The notes beneath the pieces are model-generated. The model worked only from the letters and a program-made list of their open reading frames with translations. It did no database searches and was not told where the DNA came from. Positions 12,705 to 23,500 of a stretch of DNA of 64,000 nucleotides are shown here, piece after piece. The stretch's first letter is position 1; each line of letters begins with the position of its first letter. Source of the stretch: Phymatolithon calcareum (lineage: Eukaryota; Rhodophyta; Florideophyceae; Hapalidiales). Where the stretch lies: assembly GCA_977006965.1 (NCBI GenBank), contig OZ345352.1:3844001-3908000 (forward strand), given 5' to 3'. The position numbers and the translations under genes are program-made.

Positions 12705-14990
12705 GAAATAATCAGCTTCTATGTAATACATTTTATTATATATAAATGCTACATATTTCCTCATCAATTGCTGTAACGTGCTAATAGCGCATCGTGCGTT
12801 ACAACGTGCCATTAATATTAAACATGTTGTACTGGCTAACAGGAGACACTCGAATTACTGATTCAACCTTTTAGACTAGCCCACGACTCACTTACAAGGG
12901 TGAAGATCAAGTCGTATATCTGTCTAGCCGGACATCAGTGGTCCTAAAGCAAGAATTATGAGACTGACAGGGTATGGTCCGAGAATTCTATCCTCTTTAT
13001 TCTCACTCCAGGAACGGCTTCTATGAAACATCCTTGACGGGAAGGCCTTCACCGCACCTTAATGATCCCCCAGACCTTCAAATTTCATGAAATTGGGTGG
13101 TCCGGGGGTCCATTAGGGGCTGTGAAAACACAGGGAATACGCCCGTTAACGAGCGCATGGACGGCTGTCGAAGGGGCCTGATTATGGTTATTGGCTGGTT
13201 TTTTCCACAACTTCGCTGAGCAAATCTCACCGTTGGAAAACCCATACAATCGCCCAATTTGAAATAATCTCCGTACATCTCCAGAAATGAGATGCCCCGC
13301 CGAGACTCTCGAAGAAATAGAAACCTCGTCTTCCTCCATTTCCATCGCTACATCACGTCCCACCATACCACTACCTCCCAACGTCTAACATGAGGCACTT
13401 TTAATTTTCAGATTCGGGCGAGACCTGATCACAGGTTTCTAGCATGAGGTTCCCACAAATAACGTGTCCGCACTGAGCTACGTTCAAAACTATGTTGGAG
13501 CCAGATAATGCATGAACTAAATGGGCAGCAATATGATACGGCACAGTTCGATGTACCGTGGAACATGAACCACTTTATGATACCCATGTGTCAGAGCGCA
13601 AGCTGCGAGCAATCTTTTTCTAAGCCTGAAGACCCGTTTGAGCTATACAAAATTCAAATTTCTTGTACAAAAGAGCTATAGTACAGTTTCAAACACTCAA
13701 CAAACAAGTTCTAAGGGTCACCTTTCGTGAGTACGAGTCTCGAAGTACCCTCGGTGTCTCGTTTAGGCTATGATATGAGAGGTGATCTGCAATTCAAAGG
13801 TTGGATGTTACTGTTCATCCAGGGGTCTTACTTTCCCCTAGTACAATTTTCTGAACATAAACCTATGCAACTGCAATCTCTGTATTGTTGCCATAGAGAC
13901 GTTTCGACCAGATCTCTATAGGCCTACAATTATTTACATTTAAAGGTTCCTTGCAAGCTGCATTCGTCCATGACGACTCAGGTCAATGCTATATTTTGGT
14001 TATATTTTTGAAACCCTGCTTTGCACAGCATTTAAACGGATCGTGTTCTAATATGCAGTACAGTACAGTACTGTAGAGTAATCCGGTCAACGAAGTGATA
14101 TACTAGACCTTTTACATCTGCAACACCTTTAGTACTGCATCTTCGACGTCTTCACATGTTGAGCATGTTTACGGTGCATTCTTTTCTCAATCTAATGGTA
14201 TGATTCCACTTTCACCTGCTAAAGTGTGAAAATGGTGAATACGATTGGGGAAAAAATCAGACGTGATGCTTCTTCTACAGGAAGCGTGTGTTAGCATGGG
14301 GACGAATCCGATGTTCCTTATGATACTCATGCCCTTATGCAAATCAAACAAAACGTAGTTTGAAAATAAATTATGTCTCTCGCTGAGGAAATATACGTTT
14401 GCAACTTTGCAAACATAAAGTGGACTGTAGGCCTATGAGAGTAAAGACATGTACGGGCGGGCGTGGAGAAAAGATTTTGTGGTACGTACGCAATGTAGGC
14501 GGTGAGGAATCTCGAGCCCCGGAAAGTAGAGAATTATTCGCGCGTTTTCCTTTCACTGTAATTTCTTCGATCCTCTGGACATGTTTTTAGACAAACTATA
14601 GCTGCTGGTCACTCTTGATATCTGCGATAACTAACTATTGTGAATTGAAATGGAAAGAGTTGATTACTCTGGCTTCCAAGTAGTTTAGCGATCAATGATC
14701 GAACACAAAGGGTGGAACGTCTATCGGGCTGGCCACCTGACCGGGAAATAATCTTTAGACCTCTAGGGTGCAAAATATCTAGTTTAAGTAAGAGATAAGT
14801 GATCAACTTGGGAGGGGATGGTGTTAGCATGATTTCGTGTATGAGGTCCTCAATGGGGAGGTACTGGTGCAGATTTTGTTCAAACTGAGATTCGATAGTG
14901 TCGCTTCCTGCCAGTCCTGTTCAGAGCACTGGCAGGAGGGGATAACTTCGTCTCCATTGCAATGAAAATAATAATAAAAACTGTCCAGAT
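12705..14990 (+). repeat. Sub-repeat S, first in A2 (also 49840-52125)
   Basis: Matches 3469-5510 along its length but carries an extra block at 13072-13308 that is absent from every other S copy. It ends with a diverged palindrome at 14906-14937. No supportable gene. Confidence 0.6.
13072..13308. other. Extra block specific to unit A2 (also about 50207-50443)
   Basis: A1 reads directly from 'aatgatccccc' (about 3835) to 'gaagaaatag' (about 3847). A2 has about 237 bp between the same two points. The block looks less AT-rich than its surroundings and has no visible terminal repeats or target duplication. The minus strand is open across it (13085-13381 and 13078-13278 in two frames), but I recognise no protein. 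It could be a captured fragment of host DNA, which rolling-circle elements are known to acquire. Confidence 0.6.
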
Positions 14991-16315
14991 GATTAGCACA
15001 GTGTTGTGTCTATACCACAGTTTCTCCACTCCCAGAAGCCTTTTACCGTGAAAGAGAGCACTATACTGTCTTTCTTTGCCATTTAGACAAAGCTCAGTTC
15101 ATCTTCCAGTGATATGATAATCCATGCCATCAATGCATCCGTAGTCGTTGATACTCTATGATGGAGTACTCCACTTCCTTGTTGAGACGATCATAAATCG
15201 TCACAGAGAGAGCTATCTCTTCGGCATCCCGTCGAACGACAGACAGTGCGTTGCCGTTATTCGCAACAATAGCAGGCGACTACCGCTTTGCACCATCAGC
15301 ACATACGGGAAAGAGGAAAATGAGGCCCAAAATACTATACAACACAGTACAAATAATCCAAGAGAGTATGTCATCGATAGCACCCTACAGCCTTTGTTGT
15401 CTGAAATCCAAATCACAGCGTCCCTCATACATTAGGTGGCACGAAAATCAAAAAGTGAAGCAGTTCAAACATGGTGCACACAACACCGCTCTCTTACATC
15501 ACACGTGTGTAAAGCTCCAAGGCACGAGACGTGTCTGGTGCGATCACAGCTCGCCAATCTCGAAACATATTTCGAACACTGAGCATGACACATATATTTC
15601 AGCGCTTACACTTACGAGGTTAAACAGCTGCAAGGCGTGACTATGATCAGCTTGCACATCTTTGTAGCCGTAAAGTAGCGAAGCTCCAAAGCATGAAGTT
15701 ACTGTCCTCTCTTTCGTCTATAGCCCAAGTGTACATTTCCCCTACACGCAGCGTGTCGGATAATAAATTCGCTCCGGCACTTTGAAACAAGTGTGCCAGC
15801 CTCATCAAAAGCACTAATGCACAGGAGATGTAAATATCTTTCTTGACATTACCCTATGCTATCATCGGCAATTTCCTCTTTACATTCGTTGATTGCACGG
15901 GAGTTCAACTCTGCGGTTCGCTGGAACGCCCTCCCTGCCGTATTGAAACGGGCTTCGTAACTTAATCATACCTTCCTTTCTCCTCCCCTTTTCCAAGGCG
16001 CACGTATGCATCTCTGAAATGCGAACCGAGTCTGAAGATAGAACGACCGTGAGAGACTTCGCTAACGTCATACTCGAGAACGCGGGCTTCTCTTCTCTAC
16101 GAGGAGTATTGAAAACGTGACATCCACTTTTGACAACAAGATATCGTGGTGGGAAGAAAACAACAAGGCGAAGTGTCGATTTATCCGTGTATGCGCTGAA
16201 AAGGACTGCAAATAATCAGTAAAATATTGAAGACTATAATAAACCATCTGAAATGTAGTAAAAGCGATTTTAAGGCTCAGGAGGAAATTGATCTGGGAAC
16301 TATCAGCATAACAGA

Positions 16316-16365
16316 AAATAATCAGCATCTATATAATAAAACATTTATATAGATGCTGATTATTT
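16316..16365. repeat. Perfect 21-bp inverted repeat (hairpin), copy 1
   Basis: Arms 16316-16336 and 16345-16365 are exact reverse complements (each contains 'atcagcatctatataa' or its complement), separated by 8 nt. The same structure is at 53462-53511 in copy 2. Degenerate versions open the other S sub-repeats, for example near 3470-3535, where both sides read 'gaggaaat...' in opposite orientation. It would extrude as a cruciform and marks the left edge of the S sub-repeat. Confidence 0.9.
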
Positions 16366-18543
16366 CCTCATAAATGTCTGTAAAGTGCTGTTGGCACATC
16401 GCGAGTTATTACTCACGACGTGCTAACAATATCTGAGATGTTGTACTAGCGAACAAGCGACACTCGGGATACTCATTTAATCATATACACTAGCCCACCA
16501 GGAGACTCAGTTACAAACGGGAGGCTCAAGAGGTATACATCTCTACCAAGTCATCAGAGGTCCTAAAGCCAGAATTATGATACTCAAAGTTTATGGACAG
16601 AGTATCGTAACATCTGCACTCTCACTCCAAGAACGAATTTTAATAGAATATCCCGGTGTGGAAGACCTTCGCGCCACCAGAGCGATCCCCTCTAAAGTAC
16701 AACAGAAGAGACATCTTGCCTTCAATCATTTCTAGCGCTACACCAAATCCAGCCATACCACAACCGCCCAACGTCAAACATGTGCCACTTTCCATGTTCA
16801 GACTCAGGAGATTTCTAGCCACATGTATCTCCTGGATGCATAATCATTGTGTCTTCACTAAAAACGTGTCTGCATTGAGCTACGTTCAAAACTATGTTGG
16901 AGCCAGATAATGTAATAACTGAACGGGCCACAATATGATACTGTACTGTACGATGTACCGTTGAACATGAGCCACTTTATGATACCCATGAGTTTGTGTG
17001 CAAACTGTGCGCAATCTTGCTTCAAGCCTGAAGACTCATTCCAGCTGTACAAACTTCAAATCTGTTGCAGAAAAGTGCTATAATAATGTTCTAGACACTG
17101 AACAAACATGTTGTAAAGGTCACTTGTAAATGTTTCATGAGTAACTCAAAAGGTTAGACGTCACTGTGCAACTACGGCTCATATATTCCCCTGGTACAAC
17201 CTTTTGAAAAACAGCCTTTGCAATTGCAATCTCTGCATTATTGTAACAGAGACGTTTGGAACAGATCTCAACAAGCCTAAAATTATTCATTTTTAAAGGT
17301 GCCTTGAAACCTGCATTCGTCCAAGACGACTTATGTCAATGCTGTATTTTTAATATTTCTGAAAACCTGCTTTGCACAGAATTGCAATGGATTACAATGG
17401 GCTCCATTGTTGAAGGAGGGGCATCATTAATCAATTAAAATGTTGTCTTCCACCTCTTCTCCAGACCGTGGGTGCCAAAATCTCTGAAGTGGCTTCAATT
17501 GATTCGTACAGTAGTGTAATTTAATCTCGTCAATAAAAAAATATGATTGACCCTTCGCATCTAGAACGAGTTTCGTATTGCGACTCCGACGTCTTCACCT
17601 GAGTGTTCCAATTAAGCAGGTTTTTCTCTACAGTCTTTTTTCAATCGAATGCTATTATATCGCTTTCATCTACGTAAGTTTGAAAACGGGGATTACGCGC
17701 CGGGAAAAATTGAGTCCTGAAGCCTTCCAGTACACGACTTTTTTGTTACTACGGAGTTAGTAAGTAAACGAGCCCGATATTCCTGATAATATTTTTCCAC
17801 CTTAAAAAACAAACACCATACTTCGAAAAAATATTTTGGTGTCCCGCTGAGGAATTAGACGCTCGCAACGTTGCTCTCATAAACGGGAGTGTGGTCTTAT
17901 GAAAGCAAAGACACAGGCGTGCGGCAATATTGTGGTACATTCGCAATGTAGGCAATGAGGAAGGCCGAGCCTCGGAATGCGGAGAATCATTCGCGGGTTT
18001 CGCTTACACCGTAAAATATTTGATCTTCTAGGCAGTGTTTTAGGCAAAATATAACTGTTGGTCACTCCTGAAATCTATCAGAACTAATTATTTTGTATTA
18101 AAACGGAAAAGGTTGATGACACCGTCTTCTAGGTTTTCAGTTTTGTAGTTTAGCGACTAAAGAGCGAATGCAAAGGGTGCAACGTCTATCGGCCTGGGCT
18201 CCGGACTCTTGGAAAAGAATCTTTGGACATTTAAGGTACACTGACTTCTAGTGCAGGTAAGAGATACGTGAACACCTTGAGAAGGGGTGTTGTTATTTTG
18301 ATCCCGGCGATGAGCTCTTCAAGGGGGAGATACTGGTGCAGATCTCGTCTGAACTGAAATTCGATAGCGTCTCTTCCTGCCAGTGCTCTTCAGACCACTG
18401 GCAGGAGGCGACGCCTTCGTTTCTGTTGCAATGAAACTAAGAATAAGAAATAATCGTCTTTTTGACTTGGCTAAATCAAATCATCAATCTCCTTATTCCC
18501 TACAAAGTGGTAAACATTGTCGGCACTCACAAAATCCTCCCTG
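16316..18543 (+). repeat. Sub-repeat S, second in A2 (also 53462-55689)
   Basis: Opens with the perfect 21-bp inverted repeat at 16316-16365 and ends after the palindrome at 18375-18406. It matches 6240-8361 and, more distantly, 3469-5510. No supportable gene. Confidence 0.6.
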
Positions 18544-19340
18544 CTACTTCTATGAAACACACCGGAATTGTGTTCACAACGAATGTGATTCAGGATGAAA
18601 ACATCCTCTGTCGACACTCCAACTTGACATTAGATGCAGTCGCCCTCCCATTACCATACGGAAAAATCTCCTGCCGTTGATCGTTCTCAAGAAACCGAAA
18701 CGCGGACTACTATGCACCCACTGCATATGACATCGCTTGAAGACCCCACGATTGATCGCGCAATAAAAGAGACTCCAATCCTCAAGAGTAAACAATCCCT
18801 CTCAGAGTACAAAGAAACTAGATGAAAAAAGCGGTCAGCAAAATCCAGGAGATCATCTCCAAGAATGAGAGGCAGAAATGTAAGCAAGGGGACATAGCGT
18901 TACAGTACGATAAGACTCTCAGATGCTGATCGGACATCGAGAGCTTTAAGTAAACTCACATCCATGCTTCAATCCGTGATCCCCACCCCCGCCCATCATT
19001 TCGCACGCACTTTTCTTCTCACTGAGAGCACGACGCGCGAAGAAACACTGTCGCCTTCAACCTGGACTCCTGCCGGGAAAACTGAACGGCGGAACAACGA
19101 ACAAGCCCGGGCTCTGTCATTACGCACTACGCGACGTTCCACAGTTCATCCTTACGCACAGACCATCCTTCGACGCTCCAAGAACAAGCGTTGCGTGCTC
19201 CCTCGTTCTTCACCCGTACGAGAACTGGCCAGCATAATATTACATAACGGTAGTTGAACTGCTCCGGCTCCAGAAGGGCATAAGAAAATCAGGCCGTCGA
19301 AAACGAAATAAAAGCTCAAGACGTTTCCAAATATTCAAAC
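18544..19340. other. Spacer between unit A2 and the microsatellites (also about 55690-56486)
   Basis: About 0.8 kb with no similarity to the A units. The 97-codon plus ORF at 18964-19257 and the 63-codon ORF at 18634-18825 are Arg/Ser/Thr-rich and unrecognised; I do not support them as genes. If the Rep/helicase is transcribed from nearby, its promoter would have to lie here or in the microsatellites, but I see no clear core promoter. Confidence 0.5.
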
Positions 19341-19910
19341 AGAACAAACAGAACAAAAAGAACAAAAAGAACAAAAAGAACAAAAAGAACAAAAAGAACA
19401 AAAAGAACAAAAAGAACAAAAAGAACAAAAAGAACAAAAAGAACAAAAAGAACAAAAAGAACAAAAAGAACAAAAAGAACAAAAAGAACAAAAAGAACAA
19501 AAAGAACAAAAAGAACAAAAAGAACAAAAAGAACAAAAAGAACAAAAAGAACAAAAAGAACAAAAAGAACAAAAAGAACAAAAAGAACAAAAAGAACAAA
19601 AAGAACAAAAAGAACAAAAAGAACAAAAAGAACAAAAAGAACAAAAAGAACAAAAAGAACAAAAAGAACAAAAAGAACAAAAAGAACAAAAAGAACAAAA
19701 AGAACAAAAAGAACAAAAAGAACAAAAAGAACAAAAAGAACAAAAAGAACAAAAAGAACAAAAAGAACAAAAAGAACAAAAAGAACAAAAAGAACAAAAA
19801 GAACAAAAAGAACAAAAAGAACAAAAAGAACAAAAAGAACAAAAAGAACAAAAAGAACAAAAAGAACAAAAAGAACAAAAAGAACAAAAAGAACAAAGAG
19901 AACAAAAAGA
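19341..19910 (+). repeat. 9-bp microsatellite (aacaaaaag)n, copy 1
   Basis: About 63 head-to-tail units of 'aacaaaaag', nearly perfect, with variant units at the left edge ('gaacaaacag') and one 'gaacaaagag' variant near the right end. Copy 2 has exactly 39 fewer units (351 bp). It passes directly into the 5-bp array. All three plus frames and all three minus frames are stop-free across it, which creates long artefactual ORFs. Confidence 0.98.
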
Positions 19911-20165
19911 ACAAAACAAAACAAAACAAAACAAAACAAAACAAAACAAAACAAAACAAAACAAAACAAAACAAAACAAAACAAAACAAAACAAAACAAA
20001 ACAAAACAAAACAAAACAAAACAAAACAAAACAAAACAAAACAAAACAAAACAAAACAAAACAAAACAAAACAAAACAAAACAAAACAAAACAAAACAAA
20101 ACAAAACAAAACAAAACAAAACAAAACAAAACAAAACAAAACAAAACAAAACAAAACAAAACAAA

Positions 20166-20196
<31 letters not shown>

Positions 20197-20570
20197 CAAA
20201 ACAAAACAAAACAAAACAAAACAAAACAAAACAAAACAAAACAAAACAAAACAAAACAAAACAAAACAAAACAAAACAAAACAAAACAAAACAAAACAAA
20301 ACAAAACAAAACAAAACAAAACAAAACAAAACAAAACAAAACAAAACAAAACAAAACAAAACAAAACAAAGCAAAACAAAACAAAACAAAACAAAACAAA
20401 ACAAAACAAAACAAAACAAAACAAAACAAAACAAAACAAAACAAAACAAAACAAAACAAAACAAAACAAAACAAAACAAAACAAAACAAAACAAAACAAA
20501 ACAAAACAAAACAAAACAAAACAAAACAAAACAAAACAAAACAAAACAAAACAAAACAAAACAAAACAAA
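19911..20570 (+). repeat. 5-bp microsatellite (acaaa)n abutting the Rep/helicase ATG, copy 1
   Basis: About 132 units of 'acaaa' ending directly at the ATG at 20571. Two single-base interruptions are private to copy 1: an A run at 20163-20171 and a 'gcaaa' unit at 20371. The plus strand has no stop and no ATG here. The frame of the Rep/helicase ORF stays open upstream to 19284, after a TAA at 19281. Confidence 0.98.
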
Positions 20571-23500
20571 ATGGGAAGGAAGAGGAAACACGATAGGAAA
20601 ATCCTTTCAAACCGTCCCAAAAAAGTTAAAAAGTCTACTCCAATTCTTCCACATATTAAGATGTCTGATGATATCATCCAATATGATTACAAAGAAAACT
20701 ACCTAATCAAAATAGCTGCCAAAATCAAGTCTACCTCATTTCAGGAAGAAGTTTATTCTCCAGTTAAATTAGCTCCAAATGTTAATAATTCCGTTTTGCA
20801 TAAAAGAAAGTATTCTACTATTAAATTAGCTCCGCAAATCATGCATAACGCAGTTCTGCCCATGAGAGAACCGAAATGTATTCCAATCCTTCCACTCGAT
20901 ACACTCCAAAAGAACGTGTACTTTTCTACAGATTCTGCACTTTTTGATTTTCGTCCACAGGAATTAAAAATGAATAAAAATAAACGGTTTTCAGAAATTT
21001 CAGAGGGGACAAAACCAGTGTTTCATGATGAATGCTATTCATCAATTAAATTAGCTCCCAGAACCGAGCCCACTGCACTTCCAAGCTTTAGAGATGATAA
21101 ATCTGTTCCGATACTTCCGTTTGCGACAGTGAAGGAAAACGTGCCTTCTTCTACAGATTCTGTAGGACATGAGCTCCTTTCAGAGGAAGAATTAGCAAAA
21201 ATGACTGAAAATCAATCGTTTTCAGCAGTTTCAGAAGAGACAAAACGAGCTATTCATGAAGAATGCCGAAAAATGCTTACAGGTCCTTTTATGGAACAAA
21301 AAGTATGTGCCGTATGCGATTCATGGACAAGAGAGAATCTCTGTCCTCTTCGAGAACCTAGCAAAGACTTCTATTCTAGATGTTTGAATCGCCTTGCTCC
21401 ATCAGTAGATCTACCAGAACGGTTGAAACGCTTTTACGATATTTCTGCATATATTCCTGAGCTTAAAAATGCACTCTTATCGAAACAGGGCGTTGAAGAA
21501 GATAAATGTATCGAAAACATCTTCAGAATTAGAGTTTGCAATAAATGCTACAACTCTTTAAAGCGCGGTTCCCAATACGAAAATAATAATCCACCGAAAT
21601 TCTCGGTGGCAAATGGGTTCACTATCGGCCTACTTCCAAAATCAATCATTGATGCAACAGTGACGGAGAAAAGACTTACATCTCTCACTAACATTAAAGG
21701 TCATACTGTTATAGCACGTGGAGGAAAGCATAGGTTCATTAAAAGTCACTTCATTGTATTTTCCTCTCAGCCAGATGTCATAAAAGAAGGCATCAACGAG
21801 CTCATTAAAGAGGAAGATAAATTATTACTTATTTTTACTAACCCAATGACAGATGCACAAAAGAGAGCTACAATGAGACGATATATCGCACGAAAGGGAA
21901 AGATAAATGATCTTCTTGACTTCTATATGGAAAACAATGCCCTGTACAAGTGTCTGGAAAGAAACGGAACAGAAATATGCCGACTACAGAACATATCTTC
22001 AAGTGCACAATCTGAGCTTGATAACGTAAACACTGTGTATTACATAGACGATCAAATGTCCGCAGAAGAAATATCCGAAAATCAGAGTAATATCCGTAGG
22101 CCGACAGTTCTGGACAGTGCTCAGAATCCAGATGAAGAAACTATCATACGACAAGATGCATCCCTTTTCACAAATGAAGAAGCTACAGAGCCTATCACAA
22201 CGCTTAAAATGGCCACTGCACAAGTTATAGATGTGCAACAAGCTGGAAAGCTCCTACCTGCCAACTCTCCAAATTTCTTTGGTCGGCTTTTCCCTCATTT
22301 ATTTCCCTTCGGATATGGACATCCGGACGTATCGAGAAATGTCAGTGTTAGTCTAGAAGAGTGTGTTAAACATTACTTGAAACTATCTAGTAGACGGTTT
22401 TCGCAAGACGAAACTTTTCCACTAATCGCATTCGACATTGTGTCCAGAAAGCGAGCAATGTCTCACATTTCACTAACGTGCAGACTTAATCCAAAAGAAA
22501 TCGAGATACTAAATGAAGTGAGTGCTTCTGATCTTGCAGGACAGCTAGAACAGGAAACTAGAAAGAGAGAGATCCTAAAAAACGGCCACAATTTCACTGA
22601 AAAGACGATGAATCACGGGGGGAAACGATTGCTCAGACGTGTAAATGCTGTACTAGGGAAAACGTTTGCTTCAAACGAAGAACGAAAAATATACCAGCGT
22701 AAAGCATGGAGTATGGCCGCTAAATATCACAGTGCTGCAATGTTCATTACTGTTACTCCGAATGAAAATGGAAACGTGACTGTAGCATTCTTTGCAGGTG
22801 ACATAAAAAGAGATAATCTAATAAGCATAACTGAGAACGACATTCCTTGTAATGCTTCTCGGATAGAAATAGCAGGAAGAGACCCAGTCTCGTGTGATTT
22901 GTTCTTCACAAATATTTTAGAAATGCTGATTGGACCTATGATTGGCTTTGATATGAAAACGAAACTTCCCCGGAAACAAGGTGGTCTTTTCGGTGTACCG
23001 AAAGCCTTCATGGGAGGAATAGAAAATCAAGGGAAGGGAACGTTACATGTTCATCTCATTGTATTCTTAGCTGGATTTCCTAATGATGCTGATGAGATTA
23101 TGTTATTGCTCAAGACAAATAAAGATTTCCGAGATCGAATGAATTCATATATAGACTCCGTAATTGAATCTAGTGCAATTAATTCTGAAAGCGAGCTTGA
23201 ATGTCCTAATTGTTGCTCGAAAGGCACTATCGAGCCCACTAAGATTTCTAAGATAGCGTATTCTCGAAATCTGAAATTTGACACACCTCCAGACACCTCA
23301 AAGTGTAAAACATGTCAAAACAGTTTCGGAGGAGATGTAGTTATTCGTCATAACTTGAGGCGAATGAAAATGCAGTTATTTGAGCAATGCGCTTCACATA
23401 CTCTGGGAAATAAATGTTCTGATGCTTTTTCGCTTTCCACGGTTGGCAGTGTAGAACAATATGACAAAGAAGAAGATAACAAAGTTGCGATTAGGTCAGC

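Larger units (their letters stand above)
8362..18543 (+). repeat. Unit A2 (copy 1): complex non-coding repeat unit
   Basis: A2 starts at 'cattaggttggagt', where a 700-bp leader (8362-9065) begins that also precedes A1 of copy 2 (36405-37127). It ends near 18543, where similarity to the A1 end stops. Internal order: leader, a segment containing gene X (9066-12700), a sub-repeat (about 12705-14990), a segment resembling part of the gene X segment (about 14990-15650), and a second sub-repeat (16316-18543). It holds the intact gene X. Relative to A1 it carries an extra 237-bp block at 13072-13308. Long stretches (9066-11080, 12215-18543) have no supportable gene. Confidence 0.8.

Noticed and set aside
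18634-19257. Plus ORFs in the spacer before the microsatellites
   Set aside because: Arg/Ser/Thr-rich, no recognisable domain, no initiation context or paralogue to support them.
19240-20677. Three overlapping minus-strand ORFs of 418-456 codons (and 344-398 codons at 56386-57582)
   Set aside because: They are translations of the two microsatellites (Phe/Leu/Val/Cys repeats). The arrays have no stop in any frame, so these are artefacts.
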